From NCBI GenBank assembly GCA_012934845.2, contig WNNJ02002220.1, forward strand, positions 34,997 through 98,996: a stretch of 64,000 bases of DNA, given 5' to 3'. Positions 11,901-21,508 of the stretch are shown here, in pieces. Under the pieces are notes generated by a model, which made no database searches, had not been told where the DNA came from, and saw only the letters and a list, made by a program, of their open reading frames with translations. The translations under genes were made by a program, and so were the position numbers. Each line of letters opens with the position of its first letter. The stretch's first letter is position 1. The stretch comes from Pomphorhynchus laevis (taxonomy: Eukaryota; Acanthocephala; Palaeacanthocephala; Echinorhynchida; Pomphorhynchidae).

Positions 11901-13487
11901 AACTTTCGCTTGATAAACAAAAACTTTAAACATATTTGCTTTATATTTATTCCTTACTATGAAGTAAATTATAGCGCATGATCAGTAATACTTATATAAT
12001 TTTTAATATATTAATTATAATAAATTAACATTAATTAATTAAATTTTAATTAATATTCGACGAGATAAAATGTTTTCCATTCTATCTCGCCGAGTTCTTA
12101 TATTTATTAAGGTTTAATCATTTGGAAAATGCTATTGGAATGCTTGCAGAACAAAGCAACGTCAAACAGTCCGAGAAAGTTGAAGCCATAAAAATATATT
12201 TGTGCAACAAATCAATACAATGCGATAAGTATAAAAGGTGGCGTTGTCGAAAGACGTAGCGGCACCCGATCATAAGGGCGGGTTCACTCTTCATAATTGT
12301 TAATAAAAGTTAATTAATAATTAATCTATGAACAATTAATAAATTTAATTTAACAAAAAATCTAAAATTTGACTCTTTGCTAATCTTTGCTAATGTTAGG
12401 ATTTTTTAACGTACAATTATTTCAAGACAAGTATTCACCAAAGTGGATTCAGGTTATTGAAACACAGTGTTAATCCATAACAGGTAAGTTTAAATAAAGT
12501 CAATTTATAATGCATGATTAGTAAGCGCGTATTTTAACTTTGCTATTAAATTTATTAATTTGAAGCAAACCTTTCAAACATTATATTTTAATTCAAATTT
12601 AACTGTCGTGATCAGGAATTCCGCTTACATGTATTTTCGGTTTTCTTTTATATTTGAAAATAGTGTTAAGATTTAACTGGCTGATTAAAGAGTAGCCAAA
12701 ATATTCCACGCATCAGATAAATTTTAATAAAAACTTACGGAAATGTATAAATATCAGTTAGTATTCACGTAAATATCATTTTATTGGTAATTCAAATTTT
12801 GAAAATAATGCATTTTCCTGTCAGCATTTAGAAACATATACCAAAAAAATCAGATTTTGAAAATCGGATAGTAGTTTAATTTAAACAAATTAAATAGTTA
12901 GCATCAAAGTTAACTATTTAATAATCTAAAATTACAAAGCTTTTAAACTTCATTTTTAACTTTAATAAAGTTTGGAAATCATATGTGAATAAAAAATAAC
13001 AACACGAATAGTTTCAACAACTTAAATTTCTTGAACAAATCAATTCAATTAATTGTATCAAATTACCAACTTAGTTAATTTTTAACAAAGCGATTACATC
13101 AACAAAGTTTTATTTAATTCTTCATTACAAAATAATAATTTGAATTACCTAGAAAGATGGTTGGCATGCTCATCATCGAGCAGAAGCTCATGGTTTCCAG
13201 CAATCACCACCTTATGCTTATATGGCAGCTTACCCAAATATGCATTAAATCTTGATATTGCCGGTATATCACCAAGCATTGTAAAATCCCCAGCGCAAAG
13301 CAGTACATCTCCTGCAGGTAGATTCTTTAGCGATTTGCCGTGCGTATCACTAATACATACAAATCGTACCTACATGAAACATCAAAAATAGCATGTATAT
13401 TGTATATTTTTTAATAAATACAGAATTTTGTGGCTTTGCAGGAATAAACTTAATCCCATCTGCAATATACGCATTGTCCGAGTTCAT
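5947..13487 (-). CDS. MPPED1/2-like metallophosphoesterase, 5 exons, last exon not found
   Basis: Calcineurin-like phosphoesterase of the MPPED (UPF0046) type. Exons on the minus strand: 13487-13422 (ATG), 13369-13149, 9819-9679, 6249-6137, 6090-5947. All junctions are GT-AG and phases agree, giving 228 residues. All metal-site motifs are present: D30-x-H32 (ISDTHG), G49-D50 (CAGDFT), G80-N-H-E83, H176 (LLTHTAPFG) and G224-H-I-H227. The family hydrolyses phosphodiester or phosphomonoester bonds using two metal ions in the cytosol; the substrate cannot be told from sequence. The 52-nt and 46-nt introns contrast with two introns over 3 kb filled with mobile elements. The frame runs to a good donor at 5946 after HIHE, so a final exon of perhaps 40-60 residues is expected but not seen; it may be outside the window or lost. 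Product otherwise looks functional. Confidence 0.88.
6480..9170 (+). mobile_element. Retroelement B1, badly broken, inside an MPPED intron
   Basis: Decayed RT-bearing element in an MPPED intron, antisense to the gene. Recognisable parts in order: a Cys-rich N-terminal zinc motif near 6560-6650 (CSSCNNKS, CRGCRCAKD), RT-region scraps near 7800-7950, a post-RT segment near 8145-8360, and a C-terminal module at 8640-9160 (CMCGE, then IRHN-IMRDLL). The same module occurs in B2 and B3 at 42-44 kb. I recognise the overall type as common in invertebrate genomes but do not assign a clade; whether it is a LINE or a tyrosine-recombinase element is open. Many breaks; an old fossil. Confidence 0.6.
9171..9678. 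other. Intronic stretch without a gene
   Basis: Part of the 3.4-kb MPPED intron. Contains a short local duplication near 9180-9270 (CAATACTCAGAACGTAAG occurs twice). Short open frames here have no recognisable similarity. Confidence 0.5.
9940..10045. repeat. Tandem duplication, ~59-bp period
   Basis: The string CAATCTTATTCTAATAAG occurs twice, about 60 bp apart (9958 and 10018), each preceded by TTTTTAAAATTATTT. A simple local duplication in the MPPED intron. Confidence 0.7.
10222..10380 (+). repeat. Left terminal inverted repeat of the Merlin element
   Basis: Matches the reverse complement of 11747-11905. The inner side ends in TTAAATATTTAA-type AT-rich sequence, and the outer side near CGGATCTTT. 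The exact outermost base is uncertain. Confidence 0.75.
10709..10932 (-). pseudogene. Merlin transposase, C-terminal fragment
   Basis: Minus-strand frame of about 75 residues: NHSVKFVTSDGIHTQQIE, then STWNQLKSG, then YLVEFIWRRR and FDAILQFLKNV. This is the C-terminal block of Merlin/IS1595-type DDE transposases, in which the Glu of the HTQ-x-IE motif is the third catalytic acid. The upstream two-thirds carrying the two catalytic Asp residues is absent; retroelement C sequence begins immediately upstream (from about 10935). The fragment ends with a stop about 330 bp from the inner edge of the left TIR. Nonfunctional as it stands, since the transposase is truncated. Confidence 0.75.
10935..11740 (-). 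mobile_element. Retroelement C fragment inside the Merlin element
   Basis: Minus-strand coding remnant. The longer frame, 11740-11174, ends in a zinc-like module (FKCECGVVSD, HGLDCP, ISRHN). It continues downstream in another frame with RPDGPSLVQWERGRPLVWDF and TCPNILA. The Pro-Asp-Gly ... Trp-Asp-x-Thr-Cys-Pro pattern is a module I associate with the C-terminus of RT-type elements in invertebrates and may be a restriction-like endonuclease core. A related C-terminal piece is at 47.2 kb. Broken, with at least one frame change. Higher GC than its surroundings. Confidence 0.6.
11747..11905 (-). repeat. Right terminal inverted repeat of the Merlin element
   Basis: Reverse complement of 10222-10380, with a few substitutions and small length differences in A/T runs. 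Confidence 0.75.
12048..12995 (+). repeat. ~0.94-kb segmental duplication, copy at 12 kb
   Basis: Nearly identical to 60985-61918 over its whole length, in the same orientation, with only scattered substitutions. It begins with an imperfect hairpin (TTCGACGAGATA ... TATCTCGCCGA) and includes a dead copy of the exon at 58448-58560, in which the donor GT has become AT. It ends abruptly at GAATAAA near 12993. Located in the long MPPED intron. The high identity suggests a recent event compared with the surrounding decayed elements. Confidence 0.85.
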
Positions 13488-13762
13488 TGTAAATTCTGGG
13501 CAAAATTACTGTTCAAGAATACGCTGTATTAACCTATCCAGCTGTTAATTTCTTTATCAGAAATATATATATTAAACCGAAACGGTTTTAATTAATTTTT
13601 CATAAAAATTGTATTAAAATTGTAAATTTCAAATTATTTTTTAATGTGAATGTAAAAAGTATGTGCTCACAAGTGTTTTACATCTACATATGTAACAATT
13701 ATCTATTGTGTTTATCTAAAAAAATTATTTTATCTAAAATATTTTGATAAATGTGTTTTTAT
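13488..13762. promoter_or_regulatory. Upstream region of the MPPED gene
   Basis: AT-rich sequence immediately 5' (minus strand) of the MPPED start codon, before the first LINE fragment. It would contain the 5' UTR and core promoter, but no specific element (TATA, initiator) stands out from the AT-rich background. Confidence 0.3.
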
Positions 13763-14655
13763 GCAGCTAGGTCGCCTGTCTGAAACTCTAAGGTACTATA
13801 TTGAAAATATTGTCTTAAAGGAAGTGTCTCATCATAAATATTTAGGGATTATTGCCATCGATCCTTGAAAACAAAGTTGAACACCGACTTCTTTCTAGGT
13901 AAAGCTACCAGGGCGTTATATTGTATTAAAAGGGCATTCCTCAGGTTAAGCTGTCATATGTTCAAGAGGTTATTCATCTCCATCGTCAGGCCACACTTGG
14001 AGTACTGCATTCAGGCTTGTTTCCCTGTCACTAAGCAAGAACTATTATACCTGGAGTCTATTCTTAGGCGCGGATAGAGGCTCTGTATTGGCTTAAGTGG
14101 TATTGACTATTATGCACGTCTAAGTCGTATTGGGATGTTGTCGGTACGTGAGAGGTTCATATCCTTGGAAATGCTATGTCTATGGCATATGTCGAATGAT
14201 GTGGTAGGTTATCCCACCGATGTAATCACTAGGCGGGTAGATCAGTTGCGGGGATATAGCAGAGTCTTGTATAAATTTCGATTTGGCAGATTTCCAAAAA
14301 TGTATAGACTCTCGAGGAGAGGAATAAACATGTGGAATTCGTAGGTAAGTTGCGGGGACATAGCAGAGTCTTATATAAATTTGGATTTGGCAGATTACCA
14401 AACGTGTACAGACTCTCGAGGAGATGAATTAACGTGTGAAATTCGCTGCCTGAGGAAGTCGTTGCAATACCCAGTTTGAGAACGTATAAATCACTACGCT
14501 ACAAATGGATATGTGAACAATGCCGCAATTCAACACTAACACTGGAATACCCTAATTAGCTACGTTGACTAACTATTTGATTTTCTATTTTTTTGGGCTA
14601 TGCCTGAATAGCCTTTTGGCTTTGGTATGTATTGGAATAATAATAAAATAATTAT
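13763..14655 (+). mobile_element. LINE-E-type 3' fragment
   Basis: 5'-truncated CR1-type LINE remnant. The frame 13865-14077 reads ATRALYCIKRAFLRLSCHMF and VRPHLEYCIQACFPVTKQEL, matching the post-RT region of LINE E (34440-34570). The 14135-14344 frame continues it. A 90-bp tandem duplication (14247-14340 and 14348-14435, both with GCGGGGA-ATAGCAGAGTCTT) lies near the end of the ORF. The 3' UTR has AGCCTTTTGGCT, a small hairpin equivalent to AGCCTTATGGCT of LINE E, and ends in an AATAATAAT tail. Contains several stops; dead. Confidence 0.75.
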
Positions 14656-15169
14656 AGATAAAAATTATTGATAAAAATATTTAATAGAAATTATTGCTTA
14701 AAATTTGAAAATGATTGTTAATAAATTATTTAAAAAATGAAAAATGTATTTTTTATAATCAATTACTATTAGTTTCCAAGCATGCCAAATATTAGAAGTA
14801 AACGCGTCATATTGTGACTTGTTATGTTTATAGAAGGCAACATGAAGCATAATTATACAATTAACCGGCCCAGCGTAGTCTCCGAAATGGCTATTCTGTT
14901 ACAACTAATCTTGTACATATATGTGAAAATTATGATCAAAGTATATCAGCTGATATAATTTTCTTTTATTTCTTAAGTTTCCAACAGTTGATTTTTTTTA
15001 TCAAATTATCTTAATTCTCCAAACTTTTGTTACTTTTATAGTATTAATAAGTGCGATGAGTGTAAGTTAAGGGCTTAGCGGTTTTTCTTCTATTATGGGC
15101 AGCGTCGTGTCCCTCTGCGGCTGCAAATCACCAAGGTTAACTGAAGCTGGTCTGTCGCAGTCGCTGTCC
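14656..15169. other. Stretch between LINE fragments
   Basis: AT-rich for 400 bp, then a GC-richer 130 bp (15040-15169) that could be the decayed 5' part of the next LINE fragment. No gene was recognised. Confidence 0.4.
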
Positions 15170-16060
15170 ATTCTCCGCAGGCTATTGTAGTGCTCGTTGC
15201 GGTGATATTAACACGTCTTGTTGAGAAGTTGGATAACTATGATCTTGATAAACGTATCATAAATTGGATTCGTATATTCATTTCCAACCGACGAAGTGTC
15301 GTACGAGTAAGTGAATCGTTGTCGAGTCCATTTCAAGCATTGATAAGTGTTCCACAGGGAAGCGCATTGGGCTCCATATTATTCCGTTTTTAGATCAACA
15401 ATTTGATACCAAATATCACTTCATTGAACTTACTATATGCTGATGATCTTAAGATTTAACGACCTATTATTTTCAAGTTGGATCAGCATCATTTGCATGA
15501 CGACATCGACGTTATATATAATTTGTATAGGCGAAATAACTTGAGGATCAATTCAGCTAAAAGGACATCTATGTGTACATCACGAAGGTCATGTGATATT
15601 ATTATATGGAAGCCAAACTTGATTCAATTAGTATTGGAAGTACCGACTCATATAAAGATTTAGGAGCTTAGGTTTGTGCTAATTTATCAACTTGAAAGCA
15701 TTCAGATTAAGTGTGTTACAATATTTTGGCGAACGAGCTTTTCTGGAAGCACATCTTGTTATCCCAAAATAATTTACGAGTGTCATGCCTTGTAGAAAGT
15801 GTTTAGATCGACAACTTTATTAGTGCCAGAGCTGAAGAATTTTAATTACGGGAAACGACTTCGGATATTAAATATGCTTTGTCTGTTATTCAATATTAAT
15901 ATTGAATAAATATATTTTTTAGAGAAAAGATAAATAATATAGCTTTGGAAATACTTGTATATAGAACATGTCGAATAGTGCGGTGGGTTTTCGTAGATGC
16001 TGAGTATGACACCTTTAAAATTTAGAATAATATGTACACATGCTAATGAATTGTTGATAC
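15170..16060 (+). mobile_element. LINE reverse transcriptase fragment (CR1/Jockey type)
   Basis: RT palm remnant: INWIRIFISNRRSVVRV (frame 15190-15393), VPQGSALGSILF (motif B), then after a stop LLYADDLKI (motif C with the full YADD) near 15430-15455, followed by DIDVIYNLYRRNNLRIN. Later sequence near 15930-16000 resembles the post-RT region of E-type LINEs. Interrupted by several stops. Confidence 0.7.
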
Positions 16061-16139
16061 ATTAGATTGGATCCACAAAAATTTTGTGAATGGTTAACTG
16101 TTGAGTGGTTAAAAAAAGATTTATTTTAACGTGGCAAAT

Positions 16140-16155
16140 GCGTGCCAGCGCACGC
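16140..16155 (-). other. 3' terminal hairpin of LINE D1
   Basis: On the minus strand GCGTGC-GCTG-GCACGC: six-base-pair stem, four-base loop, about 30 nt from the element's 3' end. The D2 hairpin at 21463-21479 has a different but equally paired stem. Probably the 3' RNA structure recognised by the element's own RT. Confidence 0.75.
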
Positions 16156-16187
16156 TTACATGACCACAACAAAAACAAAACTGTGAA

Positions 16188-19084
16188 TCAGGCGTCGAGA
16201 AGGTGTGAACGGAGGAGGTGTTTGAATGTGATAAAAGAGGGAGCGCGGCGGACGTCGAGAGGGAGTTGATTCCAGGCGAGTGAGGCGGCGACGAGGAAGG
16301 ATCGGAGACCGTAGTTGTTGGAGTAATTAGGAACGTGGAGTAAGAGGGTATGACAGGAACGAAGCGATAGCGAGGTGGGGCGAGTATCGTCTAAGAAAGG
16401 AAGGTTGATGAACGATGGGGAGCCGACAGCGATGAGACGAAAAGTAATGAGAAGAAGGCGGAGTTTGATGCGGATGTGGATGGTGGGCCAGGAGAGTTGG
16501 GCAAAATATGTGGATGTGTGGTCGAAGCGACGGAGACGAAAGAGCACTCGAACGGCGGTGTTGATTATTCGTTGTAGGGGTAGGATGATGGATTTTGGAG
16601 AATTGGCGAAAAGGCTAAGGCAGTAATCGATTTTAGGGAAAAGAAGCGATGAAAGAAGAGACATACAAGAACGGAAGTCGATAAGGGGGCGGATACGGCG
16701 GATGTCACGAAGAATTAAGTTAGACGAGCGGACCTTGTCACGGACGAAGGGTTTAAGGGAAAGGTGATCATCGAAATGGAAGCCTAAGAAAGTGAGATTG
16801 TGGACTACAGGGATGATCGATGAGGCAAAAGATACAATGGGAGGAGATATGCTTGGTTTACGGGGAAGGATCCACATTATTTTGGACTTTTCGGCGTTTA
16901 GAACGAGATGGAGATTGGAGAGACGCTTGTAGATAGAAGAGAGACAGTTGGAGGCAGAAATGGCGATATCGTGTATGCGATGTGCGGGTGCATGAGCATA
17001 GATTAGAATGTCATCGGCGTATTGCATGACGTTAAAGGAGTAAGGTTTGATAAATGGAGAGAGATCGCCAAGCAAAAGAGAGAAAAGCAGGGGACCTAGG
17101 ACTGAACCTTGTGGAACCCCGCAAAAAATAGGGATGGGAGGGGAGGATGATGAATTAGAACAGACGCGAAAGGAACGGTCGGATAGATATGAGGCGAACC
17201 AAGCTACGGAGGAGGAAGAAAAGCCGTAATCATAACGAAGGCGAGAAAGGAGGACGGAGTGGTCGACAATGTCGAATGCGGAGGAGAGGTCCAGGGAGAT
17301 GAGAACACTATATAGAGCCTTGTCTCGAGAAATGAGTAAGTCGTTGTACACTTTTATGCATGCGATTTCTGTCGAGTGATTAGAGCGGAAAGCGGATTGG
17401 AAAGGAGGGTACAGATTGGATGAGGAGAGATAAGCGTTGATTTGTATTAAGATGAGGCGTTCTAAGAGCTTAGAAAGAGTAGGGAGTAGTGAAATGGGGC
17501 GATAGCTAGAAGGAAGGGAGGGGTCGAGCGATTGTTTCTTAAGGAGGGGACGAACGATTGCGGATTTCCAGTGTGAAGGGAAGATACGACTGCGGATGGA
17601 CGAGTTAAACAAGGTTGTGAGAAATGGGGATATCGATGAGCATATAGATTTTAATATGTGGGTAGGCAGGGGATCGGCAGGTGAGGTTTTGTTGGGCAAG
17701 GACATGAGGACAGATGATACTTCTGTAGGTGATACAGGGAGAAGATGAAAGAGTTCGGGAAGGATGAGAGTAGACTGGGCAGAGTGGAATAGGATGGAGA
17801 CCGGGGTGTGAGAGAGCAGCGTGGATACTTTAGTCTGGAGAAATGATGAATAATCATGGGGATTTATGTTGCACGGCGAAGAGGAGCGAGCAAGGATTGA
17901 GTTAAAATTATGCCATAGAGTCTTAGAGTTGAATGAAGTGAAGCTTTTATGCAGCCAGAAGGAGTTGCATTTGGTACGTAGTAGGTTGAGATGAGACTGG
18001 CGAAGAGCAAGATAGGAATCACGGAAAGACGAAGTGATCGAGCGGAAATCACGTCTGAGAGAGCGGTGATAGACTCGAAAAGCATGGCGGAGTCGACGCT
18101 TTGAGAGTAGGCATTGGATGTCAAACCATGGGGCACGGTGCAAGCGACGGTGTGGGTGAGACTTGAAGGGCAAGAGAATATCGAGAGTGGATGTGAGTTC
18201 AGAGTCGAAAAGAAAGGCGAGATCGTGAGGAGATGAATATGTTATTGTGGGTAATGATAGAGACGATTTGAGTAAGGCAGAGCGGAGAAGGGAAAGGTCA
18301 AGATTTCTCCAAGGGCGACGTAGGATTGTAGGTGTGTGAGGAGGGGTGTGGTTGCGAGTGAGATCAAGGGTGATAAGAAAGTGATCGGATAGACCAGGAT
18401 CAGAGATGGACAGTGAGGTGTAGGCAGCAAAATGATCGGGGACAGCGATGATGTCGAGTGCCCCACCAAGTATATGTGTGGGGGCAGTGGAGATTAGTTT
18501 GTAATTGTAGTTGGATAGAATGTTGATGAAGCGGATGGAATCTGTGGAAGAGGGGCGGTCTAGGCGGATATTGAAGTCGCCTAGAACGAGTGAAGGGATT
18601 GAGGACAAAGAACAATGAGAAAGGAGGTCAGCGAGTTCGGTAAAAAATAAGGCTGTAGGAGCTGATGAACCAGGACGGTATACAATGGCGAGATCTAGAG
18701 TGATCGGGTTAGAATAACGACAAGTGAGCAATTCAAAAGAGCAAGGACTGAAAGGGGATTGATTTTGCGAAGAGACGCGGGGTGACGCGCGAATGCGACG
18801 ATGCCGCCATGATTAGAGGATTTAGAAGGGCATGAGCTGAGGGGGCGGGCGGATTCGACTAGGGAGCAACCGGCAGAGAGCAGACGGCGAATGGAAAGGT
18901 CGTCGGAATCTGAGTGCCAGGATTCGGTGAGGCAGAAGAGATCGATGGATTGCTTGGTGAATAGGTTGAGGATAAGATCGGATTTATTGAGAATAGATCT
19001 AGTGTTGAGGAGACCGAGGCGGAAACCGTGTGCTGTGGCGAAAGAGACTAGTGGAGAAGACACATAGGAGAGATGGAGCGCCAT
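16188..19084 (-). pseudogene. LINE D1 ORF2: endonuclease + reverse transcriptase, one frameshift
   Basis: N-terminal part 19084-18695 and the rest 18731-16188 (847 aa frame). Comparison with D2 shows a one-base deletion shortly after ASLRKIN (near 18745). APE-type endonuclease motifs: LLNTRSI, CLTESWH (catalytic Glu region), NHGGIVAFARHP, VLGDFNIRLDRP, LSDHFL. RT motifs: VSLDLSSAFDIVDH-type motif A, GVPQGSVLGPLLFSLLL (B), MQYADDILIYAHA (C, catalytic YADD intact). The usual post-RT region follows. The AUG at 19084 lies within the ORF1 Arg-Trp-Arg codons, 37 nt before the ORF1 stop. Confidence 0.88.
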
Positions 19085-20445
19085 CGAATTTTTGGACGGG
19101 TGTGGACAATTTGAAAATTTCCGTCTATGTTTCGGATGGCGAGTGAAGTTTCGCCGTTTTCCTCGCGACGGCGTTTTTCGATGCGGGCTGAAGAGATTTG
19201 AGCGATTTCGGAAGGGGCGCGATCGGGGAAAATTCGAGTGGTTGAAGATGACATGAGTTTGAATCGTTGAGAGAGGACAGAAGACGCGTGAGAGCGATGC
19301 TTGAAAACAATTTTTAGGAGAGGGGGCTGGGAAGGATTAGATTGAGAAGATTTGTTTAGACGGATGAATGCGACAGGAGAAATGTCCTTGAAAAAGGATG
19401 GTTTATCCGCAGGAACAATAGACGAGAGGATGGATCTGAAGGCGGAAACATCGTGGTCCAGACGTGCTTGTGGAGATAAGGAGTTAGAAGGCGTGATATT
19501 AGTAACAATGACGCAACGATCGCGAGAAGCAAAGCGCTTCCGTAAAGGAGGACGACTGACGTGAGTAGGTGAGATCACGATAGAAGAGCTGGCAGTTGAT
19601 GATTTGGAGGGATTTGGTTTGACGACGGGAGACATAGAGGATAATGATAATAAAGAGGGTGGCAAGCGATGTGAGGAAAGGTTATGAGTGGAAGGATAGT
19701 GGAGGCTGGTGGAGGTGATTTTAATTGATGGATGCAAGTTATTGAGAAACGAGACAGGAAGGACGGGACGTGGGGTGTCGGGGAGTGAACATACATTAGT
19801 TGTAACAATTTGCGGCTCCGTCACTGTATCGGTAGATTTATCATAAACTTGACAAAATCCATCTTGCTGCGACACAATTTGCGGCTCCTTCAGATTATCT
19901 GATAATGGATTATCTGATGATGACGTAGAAACGCAATGAGGGGTAGAAATGTAAGGTGATTTATCTGATACGACAAAAGAAATACTGGGTTGCAAATGGT
20001 CAATGACAGTAACATCAGAAGATTGAGCTGATTGATTGGGCAAAATTGAAGGATGTATAGTAATACCTGTAGAAGAGATGGGAGATTTGGCATTCTTAGA
20101 GGCAATCGAATGCGGGAGAATTGGGCATCGAGGTTGAGACTTATTACAATACGAAGAGGCATGTGTGGACATCGCTGCATTGCCAGATAGTTTCAATATA
20201 TTTGTCTTGAGACTCTCTATTTCACTCTTCATCGTATTTATCATCTTAGCCGAACAGTAGCCACAGTAGAATTCGTTGTCTGCAAGGCAAGATGCCTGGG
20301 ATTCTGAAGTCCAAATACTTACCCACGTGTGACAATCATTGTTTGAGCAAAGGACTTGTTGTTCAGATCCATTGGAAACATCTCTAACATCGGTGTTGGA
20401 CGCAACATGGTTGGGAACTTGAGACTTTTGTTTTTTCCGACCCAT
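19048..20445 (-). CDS. LINE D1 ORF1: PHD-like zinc finger protein
   Basis: 465-residue open frame. Near residues 33-64 it has C33-x4-C38-x2-W41 ... F-Y-C61-x2-C64, the second half of a PHD-like finger, as known for ORF1 of some CR1-type LINEs. Then a short helix (MINTMKSEIESLKTNILKL) that could self-associate, a long Ser/Thr/Pro-rich linker, and a C-terminal RRM-like segment (CVIVTNITPSN ... LKIVFKHRSHASSVLSQRFKL) ending IRNIDGNFQIVHTRPKIRWR. Likely an RNA-binding chaperone of the LINE RNP. The stop lies 37 nt inside ORF2. ATG preceded by the 31-bp repeats 55 bp upstream. Confidence 0.85.
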   Translation of the reverse strand: MGRKKQKSQVPNHVASNTDVRDVSNGSEQQVLCSNNDCHTWVSIWTSESQASCLADNEFYCGYCSAKMINTMKSEIESLKTNILKLSGNAAMSTHASSYCNKSQPRCPILPHSIASKNAKSPISSTGITIHPSILPNQSAQSSDVTVIDHLQPSISFVVSDKSPYISTPHCVSTSSSDNPLSDNLKEPQIVSQQDGFCQVYDKSTDTVTEPQIVTTNVCSLPDTPRPVLPVSFLNNLHPSIKITSTSLHYPSTHNLSSHRLPPSLLSLSSMSPVVKPNPSKSSTASSSIVISPTHVSRPPLRKRFASRDRCVIVTNITPSNSLSPQARLDHDVSAFRSILSSIVPADKPSFFKDISPVAFIRLNKSSQSNPSQPPLLKIVFKHRSHASSVLSQRFKLMSSSTTRIFPDRAPSEIAQISSARIEKRRREENGETSLAIRNIDGNFQIVHTRPKIRWRSISPMCLLH

Positions 20446-20498
20446 TTGTATATAGTCGTTTGATTCGTGATTTTATTCTCCTCGTTGTATGTATATTA

Positions 20499-20581
20499 GA
20501 TTGTATGTTATTTATTGTAGATGACGGGAGATTGTATGTTATTTATTGTAGATGACGGCAGATGTTATTTATTGTAGATGA
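20499..20581 (-). repeat. 31-bp tandem repeats upstream of LINE D1 ORF1
   Basis: Two full and one shortened unit; on the plus strand each contains GTTATTTATTGTAGATGACG (starts near 20506, 20537, 20563). They lie 5' of D1 ORF1. Different in sequence from the 20-bp arrays in the same place in D2 and D3. Confidence 0.75.
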
Positions 20582-20582
20582 G

Positions 20583-21434
20583 TGGTTGTAACCATAGCCT
20601 TTTAATTTGATATATTCTTTCCAGCAATCGCTGCGAATGATACTACATGAATAAGTAAGTTCTGTTAATATCAGCTTTTGCTATATATGATGGATCATTA
20701 CCAGGTTTGACATGTTTTATAATTAAGGGTCAGTATCGCGGTGTTTAATCATGCATTTCTCGAGCCTTTAATAATAAGATAATAAATATACAAACTCAAT
20801 TATCTACCTGAGATCTATAGCCTAATCAGTCATACCAAATCCACGTTCCTTCCACTATAGACCTTGATCGTATTTTCTTTGGCCGATTTTAGCTTCGTCC
20901 ACCTGGATTATCACGCCATTCACAACGATTAGCGATTTATCTTGTTTTTTTAACATGATCTCGGGACAATCATTCCGCCAATCGGCGACTGAGCATAGGG
21001 TAACGTTGTGTCATCCGCAGACAGACGGCACTCATTTTTGGTAGTACTCACATCAAAACCATTTGCGAAACAATACGCAAGCTAAATATGACAATAAAAT
21101 TTTGAAATTCAATGAAGTTATACCAAAACAGATTTGCGCAATTCAATACGACAAATTTCAAACCAATTGACCTTGAGTGCCGAAATAAAATATCGGCTGT
21201 CTTGGTTTCTATTTTCAGGACACCGGAAACCGTGCACATTTAATTACACTTCACATTTTGTTTCCTTTTTATGGGTATTGCAAAATAAGTTTGCCTTTAT
21301 GAGACCTTCAAATCTAAAAAAATTGGTTTCGTGTGCAAGTGTAACGTTCGGACGATCAAAGAATTCCAAAAAACCTAACATTTTCAGTGCAAATTCCTGT
21401 TTCCTGATAAAGAAGAACTGGAGAAGGTTAATAA
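20583..21434. other. Gap between LINE D1 and D2
   Basis: No supported gene. Contains decayed sequence; one short string near 21000-21035 looks like HPQTDG, but nothing around it confirms any family. Small open frames at 21048-21442 have no recognisable similarity. Confidence 0.4.
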
Positions 21435-21462
21435 TAATATAAATTTATTTAATGTGGCAAAT

Positions 21463-21479
21463 GCGTACAAGCTGTACGC
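21463..21479 (-). other. 3' terminal hairpin of LINE D2
   Basis: GCGTAC-AGCTT-GTACGC on the minus strand, six-base-pair stem. Same position relative to the conserved GCATTTGCCAC as in D1, where the stem is GCGTGC/GCACGC: the inner-but-one pair changes from A-T to G-C with pairing kept. Confidence 0.75.
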
Positions 21480-21508
21480 TTACAAGTCCACAAACAAAAA
21501 TGAGAAAG

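Larger units (their letters stand above)
10222..11905 (-). mobile_element. Merlin-superfamily DNA transposon, interrupted
   Basis: Bounded by inverted repeats of about 160-180 bp (10222-10380 and 11747-11905), sharing CGTTATACTGACTTT and GAATGTGCTAAAATAGCG. The C-terminal transposase remnant lies near the left end in the expected orientation. The middle is occupied by a fragment of retroelement C, which accounts for the missing N-terminal half. It sits in the MPPED intron between exons 2 and 3. Long TIRs and the NHS...HTQ-IE transposase signature fit Merlin (IS1016/IS1595-like). I did not identify a convincing target-site duplication. Confidence 0.7.
16112..20582 (-). mobile_element. LINE D1 (CR1/L2-type), near full length
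   Basis: Minus-strand non-LTR element with, in order 5' to 3': a 31-bp tandem repeat array (20581-20499), ORF1 (20445-19048), ORF2 in two frames (19084-16188), a terminal hairpin (16155-16140) and an A/T-rich 3' end at about 16112. Unlike D2 and D3, its coding strand is clearly GC-richer than the surrounding DNA. A 5'-truncated copy of the same subfamily, very similar, is at 45985-46960. ORF1 is open; ORF2 has a single one-base deletion near 18745, so decay is recent. Confidence 0.9.

Noticed and set aside
16375-19564. Plus-strand open frames of 60-90 codons rich in Arg and Lys
   Set aside because: Antisense shadows of LINE D1 ORF1 and ORF2.
20990-21050. A short HPQTDG-like string suggesting an integrase fossil of an LTR element
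   Set aside because: Only about ten residues match and no other integrase, RT or LTR signature is visible around it.
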